Below, piece by piece: positions 8,800 through 16,723 of a DNA stretch of 64,000 nt (position 1 is its first letter; every line of letters starts with the position of its first letter). The DNA lies in contig NZ_CP072380.1 of NCBI RefSeq assembly GCF_018128285.1, forward strand, positions 992,001-1,056,000, given 5' to 3'. A program made the translations under genes and the position numbers. The notes under the pieces are model-generated. The model worked only from the letters and a program-made list of their open reading frames with translations, ran no database searches and was not told where the DNA came from. The DNA is from Atopobium sp. oral taxon 416 (lineage in GTDB: Bacteria > Actinomycetota > Coriobacteriia > Coriobacteriales > Atopobiaceae).

Positions 8800-9486
8800 A
8801 TGATCAGGCAGAGCAAAGTTGGATCGTTCCGCACGAAAGGTGTTCGCGGATTCAGCTTGTTCGTGGCAGCTCTGGGTCTCATCTGCGCCGTTATCGCTGA
8901 CACGGCTGTCCCTGCATTCGCTTACGACAAGGCTGAAGCCGATATCCCTGTCGAGGTCACACTCTCCGGAGACAAGGCCGAGTCTGTTCCTGGCTTCACT
9001 GTCACGGCAAAGCCTCAGAACGATGCAAGTTACAAGGCACTGGCCGAAGGCACGCTCTTCTTCAATGGAGCAGGCAAAGCCTCTTTCGCTGTGACGGCTT
9101 CTGAGCCAGTCGAGTACTCCTACAAGGTCACCCAGACCGTAGGAAACGCCGAGAACTGGACCTATGACTCCCGCATTTACCAGGTGACGGTGCAGTTTTG
9201 GAATGATAACTCCGAGAAGCTGACGCCCAAGGTCTTCGTCTACGAGATTGATACCTCCGGCAAAAAGGTCGGTAAGGCTGAGCTCTGCTCCTTCGATAAC
9301 AGCTACACTGCCCCTGCCGCGCCTGAGCCTCCTGCAAAGCAGAAGCCTGAGCAGAGGAAGGAGATGAACCCGGATATGTCCGATACCGCCTCCATCGCGA
9401 CGATCCAGGCACTCTCTGCTCTGGGTATTGCCTTCATCGGCATTGCCGTCTGCATGCGCTTCGGGAAGTGCAGGAACGACAAGTAG
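8800..9486 (+). CDS. Minor or basal pilin subunit, FctB-like
   Basis: Secreted wall protein of 229 residues from the ATG at 8800, preferred over 8722 or 8752 because GAAGGA lies upstream and it places the basic and hydrophobic signal peptide (FSLFVAALGLICAVIADT) near the N-terminus, with cleavage after AFA. One beta domain follows (ADIPVEVTLSGDK, YSYKVTQTVGN, YQVTVQFW, CSFDNSYT), consistent with an isopeptide pilin fold. A Pro-rich linker (APAAPEPPAKQKPEQ) leads to MSDTA, a hydrophobic helix and the tail GKCRNDK. The Pro-rich tail and small size suggest the basal subunit that anchors the pilus, by analogy with FctB/GBS52. The sorting motif ends in alanine where glycine is usual. Confidence 0.82.
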   Translation: MIRQSKVGSFRTKGVRGFSLFVAALGLICAVIADTAVPAFAYDKAEADIPVEVTLSGDKAESVPGFTVTAKPQNDASYKALAEGTLFFNGAGKASFAVTASEPVEYSYKVTQTVGNAENWTYDSRIYQVTVQFWNDNSEKLTPKVFVYEIDTSGKKVGKAELCSFDNSYTAPAAPEPPAKQKPEQRKEMNPDMSDTASIATIQALSALGIAFIGIAVCMRFGKCRNDK

Positions 9487-9577
9487 TCTCTCGTATAGCT
9501 GATAGACAAAAGGAAGGCTCTCCCGGGATAATGAACTGCCTCCCATTTCCTGGACATAGGAAATGGGAGGCATATTC

Positions 9578-10012
9578 ATGCATACCGATCTGAGGGTCAA
9601 GCACGACATCGAGGCAAGGAAGAAGGCGGCAGAGCTCTTCGGGAAAGGACGTGGATACAAGAGCGTGGCGAAGGAGCTCTCCATGTCGCGCAGCACCGTG
9701 AGAAAATGGCAGCAGATATGGAAGGCGTTCGGAAGCGAGGCGCTGCTGTCGATGGACGGGAAGCCGGCAAGGTATACATACGGACAGAAGGTCGTGGCCG
9801 CGAAGGCCGTCGTCGAGGATGGCATGTCCAAGGGCGATGCGATGGCTAGGTATGGCATCATGTCGCTGGCCCCGCTCGACAGGTGGTGCAGGGCATACCG
9901 CAAGGGCGGCGCCGAGGCGCTGAGGCCGAAGCCCAAGGGACGCCCGAAGGGATCGGGGGCCGCAGCGAGGCCGCTCACGCGCGAGCAGCAGCTCGAGCGC
10001 AGGGTTCAGTAG
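9578..10012 (+). CDS. IS3-family OrfA (helix-turn-helix protein)
   Basis: DNA-binding half of an IS3-type transposase, 144 residues from the ATG at 9578 (GGGAGG seven bases upstream). Two helix-turn-helix units are visible (RGYKSVAKELSMSRSTVRKWQ and MSKGDAMARYGIMSLAPLDRW), then a basic tail rich in PKPKGRPKG. The frame stops at TAG 10010-10012, yet the bases after it still encode LEAEVAYLKKLR, the leucine zipper normally at the OrfA C-terminus, up to the slippery run of seven A at 10036-10042. The stop therefore appears to be a nonsense mutation that would prevent the OrfAB fusion. Confidence 0.85.
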   Translation: MHTDLRVKHDIEARKKAAELFGKGRGYKSVAKELSMSRSTVRKWQQIWKAFGSEALLSMDGKPARYTYGQKVVAAKAVVEDGMSKGDAMARYGIMSLAPLDRWCRAYRKGGAEALRPKPKGRPKGSGAAARPLTREQQLERRVQ

Positions 10013-10029
10013 CTCGAGGCCGAGGTGGC

Positions 10030-10941
10030 GTACCTAAAAAAACTGCGGTCCTTGGCCGGAAGGGGAAGGATCTGACCAGGGCGAAGGCAGAGGCCGTGCA
10101 TGCGCTCGCGCAGGAGGGCTACAGGCTCGACGACCTGCTGGCGGCAGCGGGCCTCGCGAGGTCGACGTACCACTATGCGCTCTCCCATCCCGCCAGACCC
10201 ACCAGGCCAAAGCTCTGGAAGCGCGTGACGGAGATATTCTCGCGCTGCCCCAACGGATGCGGCCACAGGGAGATAGCCATGTGCCTGCGCAGCGAGGACG
10301 GAGCGCGCATAGCCGACAAGACGGTGCTCAAGATCATGCACGAGATGGGGATATCCTGCGGCATCAGGCGCGAGACCGACTACCACAGATACAACTCGTA
10401 CAAGGGGGTCGTGGGCAGCACCTTCGAGAACCTGCTGGGACGCGACTTCGCGGCCGAAGGGTCATGGGAGAAGATGGGGACAGACGTGACGGAATTCAGG
10501 TGCTCGTTCGGCAAGGCATACCTCGCGCCGCTCTACGACTTCTCGAGCAGGGAGATCGTCGCATGGTCCATATCGGAGCACCCCGACATGGCGCAGCAGA
10601 TGGACATGCTCTGCATGCTCATAGAGAAGCTCCCCGCATGGAAGCATCCGCTGCTCCACAGCGACATGGGATGGCAGTACCAGCATGAGGCCTATTGTTC
10701 CAAGCTCGAGGGGGCAGGGATCGTGCAGAGCATGTCCAGGAAGGGCAACTGCCTCGACAATGCCTGCACCGAGGGCCTCTTCGGCCATATGAAGGACGAG
10801 TTCTTCCGCGGGAATGACTGGGACACGTTCGGGGTGTTCAAGGCAGACCTTGAGGCATATATAATCTTCTGGAACACCCGCAGGCGCCAGAAGGCGCTTG
10901 GCGGCCTGACCCCGGAGGAATTCCGGAACCAGGCCGTCTAG
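10030..10941 (+). CDS. IS3-family OrfB (DDE integrase domain)
   Basis: Catalytic half of the transposase, in the -1 frame relative to OrfA. The region starts around the A7 slippery run and has no obvious start of its own. It contains an HTH_21-like segment (LDDLLAAAGLARSTYHY), then the integrase core: first aspartate in GTDVTEFRC, second in LLHSDMGWQYQH, and the glutamate in CTEGLFGHMKDEFF, ending LGGLTPEEFRNQAV. All three acidic residues are present. Because OrfA stops before the slippery site, the fused transposase cannot be made unless the TAG is read through, so activity in cis is doubtful. Confidence 0.85.
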   Translation, partial: VPKKTAVLGRKGKDLTRAKAEAVHALAQEGYRLDDLLAAAGLARSTYHYALSHPARPTRPKLWKRVTEIFSRCPNGCGHREIAMCLRSEDGARIADKTVLKIMHEMGISCGIRRETDYHRYNSYKGVVGSTFENLLGRDFAAEGSWEKMGTDVTEFRCSFGKAYLAPLYDFSSREIVAWSISEHPDMAQQMDMLCMLIEKLPAWKHPLLHSDMGWQYQHEAYCSKLEGAGIVQSMSRKGNCLDNACTEGLFGHMKDEFFRGNDWDTFGVFKADLEAYIIFWNTRRRQKALGGLTPEEFRNQAV

Positions 10942-11423
10942 GTTCAGTCTCTATTAGGGCGTCCAGGATTTGGGGCACAGTTCAATAACCGGGAGAGCCT
11001 CCTTGCTTAGCTTTGGGTGTTTGCTTTAGCAGGCCTGTTCGATGAAGTGCTTCAGGGTATAGATGCCCAAGCCTATCTGTGTTGAGGTGATGATGCAGAC
11101 TATCTCGTTTACACCGAATTCCTCAGCTGGACCTGCTGTTTCTGGTGGGCACGCTTGTCTGTCTTCGTGAGGGCAATGATGAAGGGAAGGCCAGCCCCTT
11201 TCAGGTAGTCGATCATCTGGAGATCGAGTGCCTGGGCATCGTGCCTGATGTCCACAAGTGCAATCACAAGATTGTGGCTGCGTTCGCTCGTGAAGTAAGC
11301 ATCGATTAAATCAGCCCAACGCTGCTTCTCTGTCTGGGAACGCTGCGCAAAGCCATAGCCGGGAAGACCCACGAAGTAGATGTCGTCAGCCTCGGCAAGG
11401 ACGCCCCTATGGTGTGTCAAGAG

Positions 11424-12307
11424 TCATCTCACGGCTCTTGCATATTTCGGATAGGAGCATCGAGTATCTGTCCTAAAGCTCGCAGTGTTTCCTCGCTTCG
11501 CGCTCGATCTCGCTGATCCTGATGGGCTCGGTGTTAAAGCCTTAAAGCAGCATCCCTGTGGGTGAGGTGTGCCGACAGCCGTTTCGACTTTAAGGCCCTC
11601 TTCGCACTCGTGCTTTTTGGCACCCGGGTTCAAAAGAGCACGGAAGACCTGTCTAGCTATGTATCTCTTCAAACATCTTGTGATCTCGCGCTTCGATGTG
11701 CCTTTAGCTATCCTTTTGAAGACGTAGGTCAGCCTCCGTTTGTCGTAGCGCATGCAGCTGAGCGCGATGGTATACAGCGCCCGGAAAGCCTGTCGGTTGA
11801 GTCGGTATCTGACAGGCTTGCCGCTCGATGGGTGCCGCTGCGCGCAGCGCTGTAAATGCCGAGGGCAGCGGGCCGCAGCCCCCTTACCTTTAGCAGGGCA
11901 GGCGCATTGTCCTGCACAAGCTCCACTGTGAGTGCCTCCAGCTTGTCTGCCTTGTTCTTCGCAAGCGCCTGGAGCATAAGTAGCGAGTCGACAACCAGCT
12001 CAGCACCCTTTGGCCTCTTCCTGGCAAGCGACCTCATCATTTCGGAAGTTCCCATCCTGCCGTACTTCGAGCGGATCTCCTCCGGAGCCGCTGCACCTCT
12101 TGTCTCGCTTGGGCCGCAGGACCTCCATGACAGCGACACTGCACGATTCCGCATCCCCGAATCGCCTCTACGAGCGATTCGTATCCGGCCCTGTCTGCCG
12201 GATACTCTCCGCTGAAGGCCACTTCTGCCCATGGCATCCAACACACACAGTACATGGTTGTCCTTGTGTGTGTCGACGCTAGTGCAGAGCGTCCCGGAAC
12301 CAGACAT
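11424..12307 (-). pseudogene. IS110-family transposase (DEDD), frameshifted, copy A
   Basis: The start is MSGSGTLCTSVDTHKDNHVL at 12307, with the RuvC-like first aspartate in SVDTHKD. The frame then moves to EVAFSGEYPADRAGYESLVEAIRGCG, moves again into the helical middle (MRSLARKRPKG, LVQDNAPALLKV), and ends in a further frame with SSGKPVRYRLNRQAF and MRYDKRRLTYVFKR, which belong to the IS110 C-terminal transposase_20 region. At least three frame changes are needed, so it is inactive as read. Copy B has the same frame disruptions. Confidence 0.8.
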
Positions 12308-12614
12308 GCAAGGCCTCCATCCGTCATGGGGCATCTTATCGGCAGGCCAGACACAACACTGACAGAAGCGCTAGAAGCAGGAGAGTCCGGCCTGCTGGCA
12401 GTGCCCATGCTCCTGTGAAGTCATGACAGGCCTTCGGGATGCCCACGGCAGGGCGCGACAGGGCAGCTGCAGGCCGGCCTGCACGACGGCGGTTGGTGTA
12501 TGGGCCAGCGTCCTGTTACAAGCCAATGTTCCCAAGGCGTATGCCCTACAGCTAACTCTGCAGGAAATCCCCTGTCGAATCAACTGTGGTGTCATTATCA
12601 GTGTTGGTGTAAGC
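12308..12614 (-). ncRNA. Predicted IS110 bridge-RNA region (copy A)
   Basis: IS110-family elements express a structured bridge RNA from the non-coding end upstream of the recombinase; one loop pairs with the target and another with the donor. Here about 307 bp lie between the element end and the transposase start and have no coding function I recognise. The same block is kept in fragment C and partly in copy B. The RNA itself is inferred from position, not from a fold I could compute. Confidence 0.35.
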
Positions 12615-12800
12615 GGTCTTGCCGGGCTTGCTTGAGACCTTGATAAGAGACTTCCTGTTGAAGAGCCTGTTGATGAGGGAAGATTTGCCGACATTGGAGT
12701 GGCCGACGAAGGAGGCCTCGGGAGCCTTCGGCTGCGGCAGCTGCTCGACCGTGCCATACGAGGCAAGGTAGTGGACTTGTTCATAGCGAATTCCCATGGA

Positions 12801-13310
12801 TCAGACCTCCTGTATCTGGGTAGCGAGGGGAGCAAGAAGCTCGGTGATGGTTCCCTGGCCGACGACCGTGACCTTGTGCATGACGCGGGAGATAGCGGTA
12901 TAGAGGCAACATCTCACAAGCAGCGTTGCAGGATAGACCTCTGTCTGTGCGTCGGGGACGATGACCGTATCGAATTCCAGCCCCTTGGCGAGAGAGATCG
13001 AGGACGACAACACCCCTCAGAGGCAGGATATTGTCTACCCCATGACGCGGGACGATTTCCTAAGTTGCGTTCCGAGCCAGTGAGCACGGGCAGACGTATC
13101 GCAGACAAGCGCCGTGAGACCATCTGTATCGTGCGCTTCGTCCGCGGGCTCCTTGAGCTTTGCGAGAGAACCTTCGGTATCCTTTTCCTTCCTTGAAAAT
13201 CTGTACCTTCGCGCTAGACCGAGGTAGCGCAGATATTCCGCAAGCGCAAGTGAGACGGCATCATCTTGGGCAAATTGGAGGGTCGTATCGATCGCTACAT
13301 CGTCAGACAC
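12801..13310 (-). pseudogene. UvrD/HelD-like helicase, C-terminal remnant
   Basis: Two adjacent minus-strand segments separated by stops near 13014-13037 spell the C-terminal RecA-like domain of a superfamily 1 helicase: DTDGLTALVCDTSARAHWL, then SISLAKGLEFDTVIVPDA and LYTAISRVMHKVTVVGQG. The LEFDTVIVPDA and LYTAISR elements are diagnostic of UvrD/HelD-type proteins. The segments are in different local frames around the stop, and the N-terminal portion, including the Walker A region, is missing, cut by an IS3 fragment at 13304. It ends four bases before engB and was probably once transcribed with it. Confidence 0.7.
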
Positions 13311-13435
13311 AACACGGTCAGGCGCAAGCGCTCGCTCAAAGGCGTGAGCCCGATGGAGTTCAGGAAGGCTTTGGGCTTGGCCCTGGCAGCTTAGGATTAT
13401 CGATGGAAATGGTACGGAAAATCGTTATCACCCTC
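13304..13435 (+). mobile_element. IS3-family C-terminal fragment with element end
   Basis: The frame beginning near 13304 reads VRRKRSLKGVSPMEFRKALGLALAA then stop at 13393, nearly the same as the end of the fragment at 58590-58909 (RRKRSLKGVSPMEFRQSLGLALTA). The non-coding tail GGAATGGTACGGAAAA and TACCACCCTC at 58920 has a matching tail here, so the element end is close to 13435, where a truncated foreign gene begins. Confidence 0.65.
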
Positions 13436-13439
13436 TGAA

Positions 13440-13754
13440 GGCCAATTTCAACAGGCATTAACATATATTGCAAGGGAGGAAAGAAAGGAATATATTTATT
13501 TTTTAACAAGCCTGAGTCCACAAGATGTTCCTGATGAATTATTTGGACAAGTTGCTACTCTTTTAGTTCATAGGCTGACGCATAAAAATGAATTTGACGT
13601 AATACAGAATCATCTGAGCGTTGGCTCTTTAAAACAGGTGCCTAAATTAAATAGAGGGAAAGCGATTCTTACCAGTATAAATCTACTGAGAGAATTACAA
13701 TTGAGCATCACAAAATACAACAGAGCTTATGATAGTTTAGCTTTTAAACTTTAA
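13440..13754 (+). pseudogene. HerA/DUF87-like ATPase, C-terminal remnant
   Basis: There is no start codon, but the frame is open from the IS3 fragment end to TAA at 13752. The about 104-residue peptide begins GQFQQALTYIAREERKEY and continues with FLTSLSPQDVPDELFGQVATLLVHRLTH, resembling the sensor-like region after the ATPase core in HerA/DUF87 proteins (typically S-x-R-P-S-x-I then hydrophobic-x-x-R). HerA-like ATPases pair with nucleases or Sir2 proteins in anti-phage loci. Base composition is clearly AT-richer than the neighbours, suggesting acquisition. The N-terminal Walker motifs are gone. The family call rests on moderate similarity recalled from the family. Confidence 0.45.
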
Positions 13755-13813
13755 AAAATAAATGGCTATATCTCTCAGCGCCCTGGTTGATAATATTTAT
13801 ACGAGGAGATACT

Positions 13814-14329
13814 GTGAGCAAGAAGAAGAGAGAATATATTACGATCCAACAGACTAAAGGGCAGGCTCGGCTGTTTCCTACAGTGGTTGTGCAGATAGTC
13901 ATTGCATCCATCAGTATCATCTATTTCATTATGACTCTCTTGGCGTTGAATAACCCTGATGTACAGAGTGCTGTGGTTAATGCTGGAGCCGCTGAAGCTA
14001 TGGGAATACAGCCTGAACAGGCGATAACGTATTTGAGGATCATGCTGGTGGTCGAGCTTATCGTTAACATTGCTGCCCTAATCTCAGGCTTCATGGGGAT
14101 CACGATCATCTCGGATGCCCGCTCGATCAATACCTTCTGGAACATGACGGTCTTTACGTTGGTAATGACGAGCATCGGACTAATCATCGCAGGTATCATC
14201 GGCAGCATGCTGACCAGCACGGTCGTCTTCGTGACCAGTTTACTGATGGTGATCTTTACACGCCAGGCGCGCAAAGAGATTGATGAGGTGCTTGCGACAA
14301 AGCTGCACCACAAGAAGGGACATCGCTAA
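13814..14329 (+). CDS. Predicted four-helix membrane protein, unknown function
   Basis: Not recognised. From the GTG at 13814 (GAGGAG six bases upstream; TTG/ATG-like codons from 13787 are less well placed) it has 171 residues. A basic N-terminus (SKKKREYITIQQTKGQ) is followed by four hydrophobic helices: PTVVVQIVIASISIIYFIM, a segment around LVVELIVNIAALISGFMG, MTVFTLVMTSIGLIIAGII and STVVFVTSLLMVIF. The C-terminal tail is charged (RQARKEIDEVLATKLHHKK). It stands alone between IS remnants; codon use matches the host more than the AT-rich fragment before it. Confidence 0.7.
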   Translation: MSKKKREYITIQQTKGQARLFPTVVVQIVIASISIIYFIMTLLALNNPDVQSAVVNAGAAEAMGIQPEQAITYLRIMLVVELIVNIAALISGFMGITIISDARSINTFWNMTVFTLVMTSIGLIIAGIIGSMLTSTVVFVTSLLMVIFTRQARKEIDEVLATKLHHKKGHR

Positions 14330-15092
14330 TATAGAACGCAATAATTCAGAGGGGGGGAACATGCCAGACGGTGTGCTCCCTCATTTCATAGAGGGAAGTG
14401 TACCAGTAGGGTTACACCTGATGTGGTGAGTGATAGCAGAGATGCGGGGTAGCGATGCGAGCAGTGGCAGGCGTCCCAAGTGGGATGCCTGCCGCTTTGA
14501 AGGAGGGGATGAGTTGGTGGTTAGAGATCGTGACGTGTGGTGCGCAGCGCTCCAGTCACTACTCTTCTTGCCATCCCGTAAGCCAAGAGCGGATACCCGC
14601 CGTAGTGAATATTGTGCCTCGAATTCCCCTACCAACTGCAACGTCTGAAAGTGAAAGACGTCCCAGGGTGTCTTGTTAGCGAGGCATCTATTCGGTCTTA
14701 GGTTGATAGCATTCGTATAGAGCTGTCTGACTTCAGATAAGGTGGCATCAGGAAAGCTTGTACACTTTGGGAGGTACTCTTAGATAGGGCCATAGCTGTC
14801 TTTCAATGCTCACTTTTTGTCACAGGTGATAAGGCAGACAGAAGAGAAACTCAGCTTTCAGTGTCTGTGTGACATCTCTGTGCTGTGCAGATCTCTTTGT
14901 CTCTCTTTGGTGTGCTGGTCTTGACAGGACAACCAGATACAGCAAGCTTTCCTGTCTTAGCTACAGCTTGTGCTGTATGTGTCTGTGCAAAAGGTAGCGC
15001 TTAGGTATCTTGTGCTTCCTGCTGACAAGTGTGAGGCCCCTTATCTTTCTCACAGCGCTATCTGCCTTCTCAGTCTTTGATCCGGCAGATTG
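14330..15092. other. Region without a recognised gene
   Basis: Short open frames only. Composition and stop density suggest further decayed mobile DNA leading into the IS30 remnant, but I cannot assign a family. Confidence 0.5.
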
Positions 15093-16090
15093 TCAAGCTG
15101 AGTGCAACATCTTCCTAAAGACCTCGTTGGCTGTCCTGTATTTCAGGACCTTCCTCGCCCTGTCACAGATTAGCTCCACTACATGCTGCACCTCCTCGTT
15201 TGTGACCTTACCGAAGTCGCTGCTCTTAGGGGAAGAACTTGCGCAGGAGCCCGTTGGTGTTCTTAACTGTCGGCTTCTGCCATAGATGGTGGGGGTCGCA
15301 GAGATGGTGGGGGTCGCAGAAGTAGAACTGCACGCCTCAAAGGGCATCTGTGACATCTGCATGCCCTGCGAACTGCTTGCCCCACTTAGGCGTGAGCGTC
15401 TTAAGGGGACGTCCCTGCAGCAGCCCGACCTCGGCCTTAGAGACGCTCCCGCTGTCGTGGTGGCATCTCTTTGCGAGAAGCAGCCTCACTGCCCTGTCGG
15501 CAAGCACGAGCAGGCACACGGGTCCCGCTGCCACGAGCGTGTCGTCTGCCCAGTCTCCGAGGTAAGACCTCTCATCGGCCTGCTTTGGCCTCTCATCCAT
15601 GGTGTGCGAGATCCTGATCTTGCCCCTCATCTTAGGCCTCTTGCTGCGATCCTCTTCCCCTTCCTGCGCAGGTGGTGCCGTACCTGGCCTTCGGGGCCGG
15701 TTTCCGGCAGCTCGAGGGCGGCGGCTAAGGACCTCACGGTAGAATAGTCGGCAGGCTCAACGACGCCGCTGCCGCCACCCTCGAGCCTGAGATGTCGTCT
15801 ATCTCCTCCAGGGACCAGTGTCTGTCCATGATGAGTAAGCGCACCTTCTGTGCGAGCGCAGGGTCTGAAAGCCGCCTTTTCGCCCTGCATCTCCTGCGGC
15901 GCTCATCCGCCCTCCTTTGGGCAGTACATGCCCTAAAGTGTCCGTGGTGGCCGTTCCTCTTGAGCTTGTGGCAGACGCTGGAGCTGTCCCTGCCGATCTC
16001 TGCCGCGATATAGGCAATTGACCTTCCCTCTGCATGCAGCGTGGCTATGCAGTCCCTCTCCTGAGGGCTAAGATGTGTGTAGTGGCACAT
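15093..16090 (-). pseudogene. IS30-family transposase, frameshifted
   Basis: The start is MCHYTHLSPQERDCIATLHA at 16090. The N-terminal helix-turn-helix of IS30 follows (GRSIAYIAAEIGRDSSSV). After frame changes the DDE core is seen as RPKQADERSYLGDWADDTLVA, then LVLADRAVRLLLAK, then TLTPKWGKQFAGH where DNGKEF is usual, and finally FGKVTNEEVQHVVELI and RKVLKYRTANEVF, the IS30 C-terminus. A tandem duplication of 18 bp (15286-15321, ATGGTGGGGGTCGCAGAR twice) and several frame changes make it inactive. Confidence 0.72.
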
Positions 16091-16251
16091 TCCTTCTAGC
16101 TTTCGACGCTGACTAGCCAACCAACATCGTAGCCTTCCGGAGTGTGCCACGCTTGCATTCAGCGGGTCATCCTGTTGCACTTAGAATGCTAATCCGCCGC
16201 CTTACTTGCACTCACTGACATCTCATGGCTTAAAGCTACAGGTGGTGTTGG

Positions 16252-16640
16252 GTGGGCATCTGGACAAAGGATACTTGCCTCCAGCTGCTGGCGCCCAGCT
16301 GTCCACCAAAAGATTACAGCTCACTTCTCAGGGAGGCACAGATGGCAGAGGCGATACAGGATGTCTATGGCTGCCCTGACAGAAAATCTACAGCCAAAGC
16401 CCCAGACCGGCTCTGCTCGTGGATGATGCACTCTGCCGTGGCTAAGATCAAGAGGGTGGCAGGTACCCTTAGGAAGAGCGTGAGGGGATCTTGAACTGGT
16501 GGGAGAGGAGTTTGACCAATTTGTTTCTCGAAGGGCTGAACTCGATCGTCCAGTCAGCAAAAAGCGCTGCCAGGGGCTTCAGGAACGTCGCCTACTTTAA
16601 GACAAGGATCTTTCTCAGACTGAGAAACTCAACTTCTCAG
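16252..16640 (+). pseudogene. ISL3-family transposase, C-terminal fragment
   Basis: The first frame gives LLREAQMAEAIQDVYGC and a weak helical segment; a shifted frame from about 16525 gives FLEGLNSIVQSAKSAARGFRN followed by YFKTRIFLRL, the typical ISL3 C-terminus in which the glutamate of N/FLEGLN is the last DDE residue. Upstream catalytic parts are missing. It ends just before the terminal region of the heptad-repeat gene. Confidence 0.62.
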
Positions 16641-16723
16641 TCCAGAGACAGCTAGCCTGTGCTACCCACTAGGGACGTCGAAGAGCCGAAAAAGGGGGGA
16701 AGACAAAGTTATCGAAAAGTCTC

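Larger units (their letters stand above)
9512..11004 (+). mobile_element. IS3-family insertion sequence (IS150-like), about 1.49 kb
   Basis: Imperfect terminal inverted repeats bound the element: the left end contains AGGCTCTCCCGG then ATGAACTG, and the right end read in reverse contains AGGCTCTCCCGG then TTGAACTG. OrfA and orfB lie between them in the usual overlapping -1 arrangement. It inserted directly after the last pilus gene and ends about 22 bp from the broken engB gene. Exact ends are uncertain by a few bases and I could not confirm a target duplication. Confidence 0.85.
11396..12614 (-). mobile_element. IS110-family element, copy A (inside engB)
   Basis: Boundaries come from comparison with copy B (58982-60060) and fragment C (39592-39923). 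Sequence shared with B ends at the motif CAAGGACGCC (11396) and sequence shared with C ends at GGTGTAAGC (12614); beyond these points the flanks differ. Length is about 1.22 kb. It has a transposase pseudogene and a non-coding end of about 300 bp upstream of the transposase start. There are no long terminal inverted repeats, as expected for IS110. Confidence 0.8.
11026..12797 (-). pseudogene. engB: EngB/YsxC ribosome-biogenesis GTPase, split by IS110 and frameshifted
   Basis: EngB is a GTPase for 50S subunit assembly and is essential in many bacteria. The N-terminal part (12615-12797) starts [15 protein letters not shown] and carries the G1 loop GHSNVGKSS and SSKPGKT. The C-terminal part (11026-11395) resumes with EADDIYFV and carries G3 as GLPGYGFA and G4 as LTKTDK. 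An IS110 element of about 1.2 kb separates the parts, with roughly six residues between GKT and EADD apparently lost. A further frameshift near 11121 changes frame before the end EEFGVNEIV to HFIEQAC. The start has a good ribosome site (CAGGAGG). As it stands no GTPase can be made; an intact copy elsewhere would be expected. Confidence 0.88.

Noticed and set aside
8743-9978. 411-codon open frame on the minus strand
   Set aside because: Antisense to the minor pilin and IS3 orfA, no motifs, spans an IS boundary.
15286-15321. 18-bp tandem duplication as a regulatory repeat
   Set aside because: Lies inside a dead transposase and is better explained as a mutation in it.
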